This document shows positions 1 through 6,803 of a DNA stretch of 40,008 bases, piece after piece (position 1 is the first letter of the stretch; the number at the start of each line of letters is the position of its first letter). Position numbers and translations under genes: made by a program. Source of the stretch: Megasphaera sp. (GTDB taxonomy: Bacteria; Bacillota; Negativicutes; Veillonellales; Megasphaeraceae); the NCBI GenBank assembly GCA_022641375.1, contig JALCDF010000011.1, positions 1 through 40,008 of the forward strand. The letters are read 5' to 3'. The notes under the pieces were generated by a model that was given only the letters and a program-made list of their open reading frames with translations, did no database searches and was not told the origin of the DNA.

Positions 1-83
1 TCTCAAGACCTCGCACTCTGGCGTTTCAATTCAATTCAGTTACATTGTTCAGTTTTCAAAGGTCATCTGCGTCTTGCGACGAC
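1..83 (-). other. Probable leader of a ribosomal RNA operon (continues off left edge)
   Basis: Seen: on the minus strand, just downstream of a near-consensus promoter, positions 46-60 read TTTGAAAACTGAACA. This resembles the boxA-like leader element found before 16S rRNA genes in Firmicutes. No ribosomal RNA sequence itself is inside the window. Inferred: a 16S-23S-5S operon begins just left of position 1, transcribed leftwards. The alternative is another stable RNA with a similar leader. Confidence 0.55.
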
Positions 84-89
84 TTGAAT

Positions 90-118
90 ATCTTACCATG
101 TACTCGCTGTTTTGTCAA
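90..118 (-). promoter_or_regulatory. Sigma-A promoter, proximal (P2) of the putative rRNA operon
   Basis: On the minus strand TTGACA (113-118) and TAAGAT (90-95) are separated by exactly 17 bases. The -35 box is perfect and the -10 box matches 5 of 6. The expected transcript start is near 83, followed by the boxA-like leader. Strong tandem promoters are typical of rRNA operons. Confidence 0.75.
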
Positions 119-158
119 GAAGTTTTTTTTGGTTGTTCGTTGTTATGAAAAAACCTCA

Positions 159-209
159 TTGTTGGTTGTTATAAATGCGGTTCTTCGTTCTTAGTCTAAC
201 AACTAACAA
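159..209. repeat. AACAAC-type palindromic repeat, copy 1
   Basis: Positions 159-171 (TTGTTGGTTGTTA) pair with 197-209 over 13 bases with one G-U pair. The 25-base loop contains GCGGTTCTTCGTT (177-189), which is itself the perfect reverse complement of 415-427. The element lies between the two putative rRNA promoters. On the minus strand the stem is followed after five bases by a T6 run (148-153), so it could act as a weak terminator or pause site for transcripts from the distal promoter. It shares its sequence plan with the copy at 322-405. Confidence 0.7.
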
Positions 210-268
210 CCGCTCTTTCAACAACTGCTCTTCCAACAACTATCTCTTCTCTCTCTGACAGCTTATTC

Positions 269-297
269 ATTATATCCTAAAATACCGTACCCGTCAA
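269..297 (-). promoter_or_regulatory. Sigma-A promoter, distal (P1) of the putative rRNA operon
   Basis: Minus strand TTGACG (292-297), a 17-base spacer and a perfect TATAAT (269-274). It lies about 180 bases upstream of the second promoter at 90-118 and points the same way. Two tandem strong promoters with no open reading frame after them fit a ribosomal RNA operon to the left. Confidence 0.75.
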
Positions 298-314
298 GGG
301 GGAATTGTGAAAAC

Positions 315-405
315 AAAAAAAGCAGTTGTTGGTTGTTTGTTAAAGGCGGTTCTTTGTTCTTGGTCTTAACAACAAAGAACTGCCCTTCCAATAACCAACA
401 ACTGC
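315..405 (-). terminator. Long nested hairpin terminator after the hydrogenase/CBS operon
   Basis: Minus-strand transcripts leaving the CBS gene meet a perfect 13-bp outer stem (393-405 with 322-334) enclosing a second 14-bp stem (371-384 with 345-358, one G-U). A T7 run (315-321) follows at once. This has the form of an intrinsic terminator but is far larger than usual. It is built from the same AACAAC-rich repeat as 159-209, so a repeat seems to have been recruited as terminator. Confidence 0.7.
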
Positions 406-427
406 CCTTTCAACAACGAAGAACCGC
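322..427. repeat. AACAAC-type palindromic repeat, copy 2
   Basis: Nested inverted repeats: 322-334 with 393-405, and 345-358 with 371-384. A further arm at 415-427 is the perfect complement of 177-189 in copy 1. Both copies carry the order TTGTTGGTTGTT, then GCGGTTCTT, then TCTTAACAAC or a near variant. Together they fill most of the 370-base gap between the rRNA promoters and the CBS gene. I see no protein gene in this gap. Confidence 0.7.
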
Positions 428-490
428 TTCACCTAACCTTTTCATCATACCATCATCACGTTATGGGGTAGACGTACCCAATATATCCCA

Positions 491-964
491 TCAATTTGAA
501 TCACCATATTCATGATACAGTTCATCAAGGATATGGTACCGTGAAATAATACCGATAACCCGGTTATTCTCTACGACAGGAATAACTTTTAAGTGTTCTG
601 CCACCATAACACCTGCAATCTGTTCTACCCCGGCATTAGGGGCTGCAAATATCACATCCTTCGTCATCATTTCCTTCGCTGTACAAGCCATTAATTTCTT
701 AAATCCTTTATCGTATTCGCTGATTCCGTTGCAATAGATATCGGCTCCCAAAAGATTGACATAATGTGGTACATGAGGCTTAATTTTCTTGTACAGTAAG
801 TCAGCATCTGTAATGATGCCAATAAGTTTTTCATCATTATCAACAATAGGAATAGCCTTGATTTTATTTTGTACAAACATATCTACCAGATCAAAAACAG
901 AGGTATCGGGACGTGCCGTTACGAAAACTTTCTCCATAATCTGTTCTGCTGTACGTTCTGCCAT
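491..964 (-). CDS. Two-CBS-domain protein
   Basis: A small cytoplasmic protein of 157 residues made of two CBS domains: the first in about residues 5-58 (IMEKVFV...IPIVDNDEKLIGIITDADL) and the second in about 95-152 (EMMTKDVIF...VIPVVENNRVIGIIS). Pairs of CBS domains usually form a Bateman module that binds adenosyl nucleotides; the ligand here is unknown. I place the start at the ATG at 964: the AGGAG at 973-977 is 8 bases from it but only 2 bases from the ATG at 970. The gene lies 114 bases after hydA with only a weak hairpin between them and ends at a strong terminator. It is probably the last gene of the hydrogenase operon, although a weak promoter of its own cannot be excluded. A role in sensing energy state for the hydrogenase is inference. 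Confidence 0.88.
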   Translation of the reverse strand: MAERTAEQIMEKVFVTARPDTSVFDLVDMFVQNKIKAIPIVDNDEKLIGIITDADLLYKKIKPHVPHYVNLLGADIYCNGISEYDKGFKKLMACTAKEMMTKDVIFAAPNAGVEQIAGVMVAEHLKVIPVVENNRVIGIISRYHILDELYHEYGDSN

Positions 965-1078
965 ATCCATCGCTCCTCTTCCGCCTAATTAAGGATTCCT
1001 TTCTATTGCTCCGTCATTCAGCCTTTCAAAACATATACTTCCATTCCGTTTACACTAAACAGGTATTCACTGTTTTTT

Positions 1079-2803
1079 TTATCTCTTCTGTGCTATGTAA
1101 TAGGTATGCAAAAGTTGATGAGCTTTTTCACCCAATGGCTTGCCGAGCCAATCATGATATAGTGCCTGAATACGCGGATTATCATGAGATTTACGCAATT
1201 GGCTCATATCATCAATACGATATAATGCTTCCATTCTCTTTTTCTTGATTTCCATACTGGTAGGAATCGGTTGTCCTCCGCCGCCAATACATCCTCCCGG
1301 ACAAGCCATGATTTCAATAAAATCATATTCTGCAGTTCCATTCCGCACTTTATCCATCATCGTCTGCGCTGCTCCGAGAGAATTGCAGACAGCAATCCGT
1401 ATTTTATGACCGGCAATATTGAGAGTTGCTTCCTTGGTCTGATAGAGGCCACGAACAGCCGTATACACGATATCCTTCAGATTTTCACCAGTAACTACGT
1501 CGGCAACAGTACGTAATGCCGCTTCCATCACACCACCACTGGTACCAAAAATAACACCTGCACCGGATCCTGTACCAAGAGGGTTGTCGAAGTCTGAATC
1601 ACTTAACTGATTAAAGTTTATGCCGTCTTCACGAAGCATTCGTCCTAATTCACGAGTCGTAATAGAAATATCTACGTCCTGATACCCGGAATCACGCAAT
1701 TGCGGACGAACACATTCCGCCTTTTTTGCCGTACAAGGCATAATAGAAACACAGACAATTTTAGCCGGATTCGTATTGGTCATTTCAGCCCAGTACGTCT
1801 TGACAATAGCGCCAAACATGCCTTGGGGAGATTTAGCCGTAGACAAATGTGGCAACTGATCCGGATATTTTAATTCACACATATTGACCCATCCAGGACT
1901 GCATGACGTAATCATTGGCAGAACGCCATGATTTTGAAGGCGATCCAGGAATTCATGTCCTTCTTCCATGATAGTCAGGTCGGCACTAAAATCTGTATCA
2001 AAAACTTTATCAAATCCCAGGCTCTTTAAACCTGCCACGAGTTTACCCGTTACAATACTGCCCGGTTCCATCCCCATTTCTTCACCAAGAGCAACGCGGA
2101 CCGACGGTGCAACCTGGCAAACGACTACTTTTTCGGGATCATGAATAGCATCCCATACCCGTTCCGTATCATCTCGTTCACGTATCGCTGCTGTCGGACA
2201 AAGGCTGGCACACTGACCGCAATATGTGCATGCAACACGGGATAAATCTTCTTCAAAAGCCGGTGCTACCATGGTATGGAAACCACGTTTTATAAAACTA
2301 TACACATTCATCTTTTGTATGTCTCGACAGACCCGGATACACCGACCGCAAAGAATACATTTTTCCTGATCTCGCACAAGACACGGATTGGAATCATCAA
2401 TGGTATGGATTTTCATTTCCCCACCATCAAAGCGTCTTGTCCGTACTCCAAGGGCCGATGCCATAGATTGCAATTCGCAATCACCATTTTTCGGACAAGC
2501 GAGACAGTCCTTCGGATGATTTGCTAACAGAAGCTCCATGACCATCTTACGGGCTTCCCGTACCTTGGTCGTATTCGTCTTCACAACCATACCTTCTGAA
2601 ACGGGATAACAGCAACTGGCCACAAGCCCACGGGCACCACTGGCTTCAACGATACAAAGGCGGCAGGCTCCTTCCGGAACTAAATCCGGATGATAACATA
2701 ATGTAGGAATATAAATACCAGCAGAGCGCGCAGCCTCAAGGATTGTAGAACCTGCTGGGGCGGTTACAGTAAGACCATTAATAGTAAATGTAATAGATTC
2801 CAT
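1079..2803 (-). CDS. hydA: [FeFe] hydrogenase catalytic subunit, trimeric NADH-linked type
   Basis: Makes or oxidises H2 at the H-cluster, as the catalytic part of a HydABC/HndACD-type complex that couples to NADH and, in studied members, ferredoxin. Domains in its 574 residues: an N-terminal [2Fe-2S] domain (C36, C47, C50, C64), a His-Cys [4Fe-4S] site (H96, C100, C103, C109), two ferredoxin-type clusters (C149-C159 and C192-C202), then the H domain. H-cluster motifs are TSCSPGW (299-305), MPCTAKKAE (355-363) and EIMACPGGC (497-505). The first has Ser302 where many family members have a second Cys. Length equals the single-chain clostridial enzyme, and there is no C-terminal [2Fe-2S] extension. 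It starts 15 bases after hydB. Bifurcation is inferred from subunit make-up, not shown. Confidence 0.96.
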   Translation of the reverse strand: MESITFTINGLTVTAPAGSTILEAARSAGIYIPTLCYHPDLVPEGACRLCIVEASGARGLVASCCYPVSEGMVVKTNTTKVREARKMVMELLLANHPKDCLACPKNGDCELQSMASALGVRTRRFDGGEMKIHTIDDSNPCLVRDQEKCILCGRCIRVCRDIQKMNVYSFIKRGFHTMVAPAFEEDLSRVACTYCGQCASLCPTAAIRERDDTERVWDAIHDPEKVVVCQVAPSVRVALGEEMGMEPGSIVTGKLVAGLKSLGFDKVFDTDFSADLTIMEEGHEFLDRLQNHGVLPMITSCSPGWVNMCELKYPDQLPHLSTAKSPQGMFGAIVKTYWAEMTNTNPAKIVCVSIMPCTAKKAECVRPQLRDSGYQDVDISITTRELGRMLREDGINFNQLSDSDFDNPLGTGSGAGVIFGTSGGVMEAALRTVADVVTGENLKDIVYTAVRGLYQTKEATLNIAGHKIRIAVCNSLGAAQTMMDKVRNGTAEYDFIEIMACPGGCIGGGGQPIPTSMEIKKKRMEALYRIDDMSQLRKSHDNPRIQALYHDWLGKPLGEKAHQLLHTYYIAQKR

Positions 2804-2818
2804 AAGTGTTCCACCTCC

Positions 2819-4717
2819 CTATACTTTGGCAACAGCTTTAAATGGACAGATATTCATACATGAACCACACTTAATGCACTGACTCGTATCAATGACGTGA
2901 CGTTCTTTAATGTTACCGCTAATACAGCCGACAGGACAATTTTTAGCACACAAACCGCAGCCCTTACATTTATCAGTAATGAAATAATTAGCAAGTGCCG
3001 TACAAACTCCCGCCGGGCATCGTTTATCTATAATGTGCGCCATGTATTCATCTCGGAAATACCGCATGGTACTCAATACCGGATTCGGCGCCGTCTGTCC
3101 CAGGCCGCACAAAGCAGATAGTTTTATATTTTGAGCCAGATTTTCCAATAGATCCATATCTTCCTTACTTCCAGCTCCTTCAGTCATGCGAATCAGAATT
3201 TCCAACATGCGTTTTGTGCCTTCACGACAAGGTGTACATTTGCCACATGATTCAGACTGTGTAAAGGTAACAAAGAACTTATCAACATCTACCATACAGG
3301 TTGTTTCATCCATAATAACCAGGCCGCCGGACCCCATCATAGCCCCGATATCGGCCAATGAATCAAAATCTACCGGCGTATCCAGCATGGAATCAGGCAG
3401 ACACCCACCGGAAGGCCCGCCGATCTGAACTGCTTTAAAAGCCTTGCCATTAGGAATCCCGCCACCAATATCAAAAACAATTTCCCGCATGGACATTCCC
3501 ATAGGAACTTCGGCCAAACCAGTGTTTTTGATTTTCCCGGTAAGCGCAAAAACTTTCGTCCCTGGCGATTTAGCTGTACCAACACTGCGGAACCAATCCG
3601 CACCTTTTAGAATGATATTAGCAACATTAGCCCATGTTTCTACATTGTTATTATTAGTCGGTTTACCCCAGAGTCCGCTATTAGCTGGAAATGGTGGTCT
3701 TGGATGAGGCATCCCCCGACGCCCTTCAATGGATGCAATGAGTGCAGTTTCTTCCCCGCATACAAATGCACCTGCGCCTTTTTTGATATGAATATCCAGG
3801 TTAAACCCTGTTCCAAGAATGTTTTTACCTAATAATCCCATCTCGTTAGCCTGTTTAATGGCTACCTGCAAACGTCGGATGGCCAAAGGATATTCGGCAC
3901 GACAGTAAATATATGCTTCATCAGCACCAATAGCATATGCACCGATTGCCATCCCTTCCAAAACAGAATGGGGATCTCCTTCAAGAACACTGCGGTCCAT
4001 AAAGGCCCCCGGATCTCCTTCATCAGCATTACAAATGATATATTTTTTATCCCCTTTTGCATTACGGCAGAACTGCCATTTCATACCCGTTTGAAAGCCT
4101 GCGCCGCCACGGCCGCGCAATCCTGACTTCTTGACCTCATCAATGACTTCCTGCGGCTTCATTTTAAAAACCGCTTTTGCCAGCGCCCGATACCCATCGG
4201 TAGCGATGTAATCTTCAATATTTTCAGGATCGATTACCCCGCAACGAACAAGAACCCGACGTACTTGTTTTTTATAAAAAGGCACTTCTGCATTTGTTTC
4301 AACCGTTTTTTGACTAGCTGGGTCCGTATAAAGCAAATGATCCACAAGTTTTCCACCCAACAAATGTTGTTCGATAATTTCTTTAGCATCTTTCGCCTTT
4401 ACCCGGACATAAAAGATGTCTTCTGGGAAAATGGTAACAATGGGGCCGTTTTCACAAAATCCATGACATCCTGTTTGAATAAGTTTCACTTTATTATCTA
4501 ATCCATGAGCTTTTAATTCCTTAGTGAATAACTCTTGAAGCCGTGTTGAATTAGACGCCTTACAAGCCGTACCGCCACAAACGAGGATTGCCTTTTGAAT
4601 CTTATCCTGATCCATATCCACTGCAGATACCGATAATTTATCAACAGTCTGCCTGCGTATCTGCATACTGCTTTGCAGTCTGTCCCGCATCTCCATTAAC
4701 TCTTCTAATGTTTTCAT
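2819..4717 (-). CDS. hydB: NADH-binding flavoprotein subunit of the [FeFe] hydrogenase
   Basis: Diaphorase subunit of the cytoplasmic trimeric hydrogenase, related to NuoF of complex I and to HndC. Its 632 residues show an N-terminal thioredoxin-like [2Fe-2S] domain (C47, C52, C84, C88), the NADH/FMN domain with GRGGAGF (202-208) and NADEGDPGAF (230-239), GAGAFVCGEETAL (314-326), and the NuoF cluster (C491, C494, C497, C537). A C-terminal two-cluster ferredoxin domain follows (C584-C594, C614-C624). The size and domain order match the HydB family (about 600-630 residues). It lies 44 bases after hydC and 15 before hydA, so the three are co-transcribed. In bifurcating relatives this subunit carries the flavin where NADH and ferredoxin electrons meet; that is family knowledge. 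Confidence 0.96.
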   Translation of the reverse strand: MKTLEELMEMRDRLQSSMQIRRQTVDKLSVSAVDMDQDKIQKAILVCGGTACKASNSTRLQELFTKELKAHGLDNKVKLIQTGCHGFCENGPIVTIFPEDIFYVRVKAKDAKEIIEQHLLGGKLVDHLLYTDPASQKTVETNAEVPFYKKQVRRVLVRCGVIDPENIEDYIATDGYRALAKAVFKMKPQEVIDEVKKSGLRGRGGAGFQTGMKWQFCRNAKGDKKYIICNADEGDPGAFMDRSVLEGDPHSVLEGMAIGAYAIGADEAYIYCRAEYPLAIRRLQVAIKQANEMGLLGKNILGTGFNLDIHIKKGAGAFVCGEETALIASIEGRRGMPHPRPPFPANSGLWGKPTNNNNVETWANVANIILKGADWFRSVGTAKSPGTKVFALTGKIKNTGLAEVPMGMSMREIVFDIGGGIPNGKAFKAVQIGGPSGGCLPDSMLDTPVDFDSLADIGAMMGSGGLVIMDETTCMVDVDKFFVTFTQSESCGKCTPCREGTKRMLEILIRMTEGAGSKEDMDLLENLAQNIKLSALCGLGQTAPNPVLSTMRYFRDEYMAHIIDKRCPAGVCTALANYFITDKCKGCGLCAKNCPVGCISGNIKERHVIDTSQCIKCGSCMNICPFKAVAKV

Positions 4718-4761
4718 ACTGAGTCCCTTCCCCTATTATAGTAACAGGATTAATATCATTA

Positions 4762-5244
4762 TTATTTATAATGTTCCAGGATTATCGGTATATCATCCGG
4801 TGTCAATCGTCCATAAGTTTCACCATTAATCTGCATAACCGGTGCCATTCCGCAAGCCCCCAGGCAGGCAATCGTTTCCAGCGTAAACCGTTGATCTTCT
4901 GTCGTATGACCCGTTTTAATCCCCAAGACATCTTCCACTGTCCCCAAAATTCGTTTACCACCACGTACATGACAGGCTGCGCCCTGACAACAACGAATGA
5001 TATTACGGCCGCGCGGATTTAGATGAAATTGAGAATAGAATGTAACTACGCCATATACATCTGAAATCGGTACACCTAACTGATCCGAAATATAAATAAG
5101 TACATATTTCGGTAAATAATTAAACAACTCCTGTGTATCTTGCAGCACAGCAATCAATGAGCCTTCCTGACCTGCATATTTTGTCAGTATCTCATCAATT
5201 TTCGGTTTTTCCCGGTTGAACTCCTCATTGTTTACATTGCCCAT
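4762..5244 (-). CDS. hydC: [2Fe-2S] NuoE-like subunit of the [FeFe] hydrogenase
   Basis: A 160-residue thioredoxin-fold electron-transfer subunit, homologous to NuoE and HndA. The cluster ligands are visible as C86-x4-C91 (CQGAACHVRGG region) and C127-x3-C131 (CLGAC). The N-terminal helical part (residues 10-75, with VYGVVTFYSQFHLNPRG) is typical of the family. It is the first gene of the hydrogenase operon, with a promoter 85 bases upstream and AAGGGG nine bases before the ATG. No ligand is missing and the length is normal. It should pass electrons between HydB and HydA clusters. Confidence 0.95.
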   Translation of the reverse strand: MGNVNNEEFNREKPKIDEILTKYAGQEGSLIAVLQDTQELFNYLPKYVLIYISDQLGVPISDVYGVVTFYSQFHLNPRGRNIIRCCQGAACHVRGGKRILGTVEDVLGIKTGHTTEDQRFTLETIACLGACGMAPVMQINGETYGRLTPDDIPIILEHYK

Positions 5245-5328
5245 ATAGATCAGCCCCTTTTAAATAATACGCTCCTGAAATTTTACAATATTCGATAATA
5301 TTATAAAATTATTTGTTTTTATAAATAA

Positions 5329-5356
5329 ATTATATTGCATTTATTAAAATTGTAAA
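5329..5356 (-). promoter_or_regulatory. Promoter of the hydrogenase operon
   Basis: Minus strand TTTACA (5351-5356), a 16-base spacer and a perfect TATAAT (5329-5334). It sits in the very AT-rich 196-base gap between the PucR gene and hydC, giving a leader of about 78 bases. I looked for a Rex- or FNR-like palindrome nearby and found none that convinces. Confidence 0.7.
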
Positions 5357-5440
5357 CATCTAATGAGGAATCCGGTACTGCTTTTCTTACTAAACAGAAA
5401 ATATGGTACTACCCAGACGATATTTTTCTTATTTCTTCCA

Positions 5441-6589
5441 TTACTTGCATTCCAAAAAATGATGGATATGACATGCTAACATAGCTTGAAATCTGCCCTC
5501 GCCATTAGTTAAATCATATGGCAGCAATTGCTCTATTTTATGCATACGATACGCAACTGTATTTCGATGCGTGTATAGCTCCGCTGCGGCCGCCTGGAGA
5601 CTCCCATCATGACGTAAATAGGCCACTAAGGTCTTATACAAACATCCGTTATGATCCCGATCGTATTGCAAAAGAGCTCCTAATGACTGATTCTGCATAT
5701 AATACATAATATCCGTCTGCTCCTGATAGGACAAAAAAGCATATATTCCCATATCCCCGAAATGGCAATATTTTTTCCCCTGTGTTCTGCCCCATTTTAA
5801 AGCCCATTCCGCCTGTCTATAATTTTCCCGGAGATGCAGCAACTGTCCTGTCGTTAGGCTGCTGCCGGCAAAACAATCTTCTCCTTGTTCCTCCATCCGA
5901 CATAAAAATTGTTCTACAAATTCTTTGATTCGGGAATCATCATATCCTGTAAGGATAATAATCCGTATATGATGATCACAAAAAAAGAAATACGTTGATG
6001 CCATATCATTTAGAATTGTTTTACACACTCCATCATAGGCATTGCCTTCATGCCCTTGGACACTAGTAACCACCACGTTGTACGTTCCCTCTTTATTCCA
6101 TCCTTTTCGCTGCAACAATTCCAAGGCCGGTATTGCCTTCTCTGTAAATAAAAGAGATTTCCAAGCCTCAATCGTTTCATATTCATCATGCGTCGATGAA
6201 AATAATGCATATAGCCAGTCCTGCGTGATATCAGCCAACCTGATTTTCCAAGGCATCGTAAACAACGGAAAACCTTCTTCATCGCATAATTTTTTGACCG
6301 TATCATCAATATCAGTCATATTAATATATTTTCCTATATTGATGACCAGGCCTGCCGCTTTCATCTGTATAAGAGAGGCAATAAATTGTTTCAGCCAATC
6401 CACATTATTCCCTTTTCCAATACCGGTGGTAAATGCCATAACATTCGGTCTCAAAAAAGACGAATAGGAAATGTCTTCGGTTACCTGTACCCAGGATACA
6501 TCATGATTTAGCCCTTTTTGTCCCGCTACAAGAAATAATTCATATGATTGATTATGATTTGTATATAATTGAGATATTGATAATGACAT
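5441..6589 (-). CDS. PucR-family transcriptional regulator
   Basis: A 382-residue DNA-binding regulator. The N-terminal PucR domain (about residues 1-115) is seen in LYTNHNQSYELFLVAG and AAGLVINIGKYI. The middle region is GGDEF-like and poorly conserved. The C-terminal helix-turn-helix of the PucR/CdaR type (about 320-375) contains GSLQAAAAELYTHRNTVAYR. Relatives usually activate catabolic genes for purines, amino acids or GABA. The start is the ATG at 6589, nine bases after GGGAGG; a TTG at 6616 keeps the frame open but lies upstream of this site. It is divergent from the aminotransferase at 6804, and a 29-bp palindrome covers its own promoter, so it probably controls that gene and itself. 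The effector is unknown. Confidence 0.88.
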   Translation of the reverse strand: MSLSISQLYTNHNQSYELFLVAGQKGLNHDVSWVQVTEDISYSSFLRPNVMAFTTGIGKGNNVDWLKQFIASLIQMKAAGLVINIGKYINMTDIDDTVKKLCDEEGFPLFTMPWKIRLADITQDWLYALFSSTHDEYETIEAWKSLLFTEKAIPALELLQRKGWNKEGTYNVVVTSVQGHEGNAYDGVCKTILNDMASTYFFFCDHHIRIIILTGYDDSRIKEFVEQFLCRMEEQGEDCFAGSSLTTGQLLHLRENYRQAEWALKWGRTQGKKYCHFGDMGIYAFLSYQEQTDIMYYMQNQSLGALLQYDRDHNGCLYKTLVAYLRHDGSLQAAAAELYTHRNTVAYRMHKIEQLLPYDLTNGEGRFQAMLACHIHHFLECK

Positions 6590-6630
6590 AGTCCATACCC
6601 TCCCATATTTTGGCAATATTTATGATACCC

Positions 6631-6659
6631 ATTTTACATTATTTATGCTCATAGCACAA
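6631..6659 (-). promoter_or_regulatory. Promoter of the PucR-family gene
   Basis: Minus strand TTGTGC (6654-6659), 17-base spacer, TAAAAT (6631-6636). The boxes coincide with the arms of the inverted repeat 6637-6665, so a protein bound there would block or contact RNA polymerase. The transcript start is expected near 6624. Confidence 0.6.
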
Positions 6660-6665
6660 ATAATG
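6637..6665. promoter_or_regulatory. 29-bp palindrome, candidate PucR operator
   Basis: CATTATTTATGC (6637-6648), five bases, then GCACAAATAATG (6654-6665). The arms pair at 11 of 12 positions. It lies between the -10 and -35 boxes of the regulator gene and 26 bases upstream of the -35 box of the aminotransferase. Inferred: a site for the divergent PucR protein, repressing its own gene and activating the neighbour. A further half-site-like TTTGTGC lies at 6772-6778. Confidence 0.5.
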
Positions 6666-6690
6666 CAGATTTTTCTATTCTTTCTGTCTC

Positions 6691-6719
6691 TTGCCCAAAA
6701 TACTATTTATAAATATAAT
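6691..6719 (+). promoter_or_regulatory. Promoter of the aminotransferase gene
   Basis: TTGCCC (6691-6696), 17-base spacer, perfect TATAAT (6714-6719) on the plus strand. The transcript would start near 6726, leaving a leader of about 77 bases. The imperfect -35 box next to a palindrome suits an activated promoter. Confidence 0.7.
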
Positions 6720-6803
6720 GATATCTATAAATTAAATATTTACACAAAGACGTGATATATCATTTTTCGTTTTTGTGCTTTTTTTATTAAGGAGGTTTTT
6801 TTA

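Noticed and set aside
130-430. CRISPR array
   Set aside because: The repeats are palindromic, unequal in spacing and only two units, with no cas genes; they fit interspersed hairpin elements instead.
333-515. Open plus-strand frame of 60 codons within the AACAAC repeats
   Set aside because: It is made of repeat sequence and runs into the CBS gene on the other strand, with no ribosome binding site.
1051-1083. Terminator between hydA and the CBS gene
   Set aside because: The stem is about six bp, and the T-run lies on the plus-strand side, so it would not stop the minus-strand operon.
5245-5440. Rex or FNR operator at the hydrogenase promoter
   Set aside because: Only half-site-like stretches such as TTGTAAAATTTCA are present in a very AT-rich region; no full palindrome was found.
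6590-6616. Longer N-terminus for the PucR protein from a TTG at 6616
   Set aside because: The GGGAGG ribosome binding site lies downstream of that TTG and fits the ATG at 6589.
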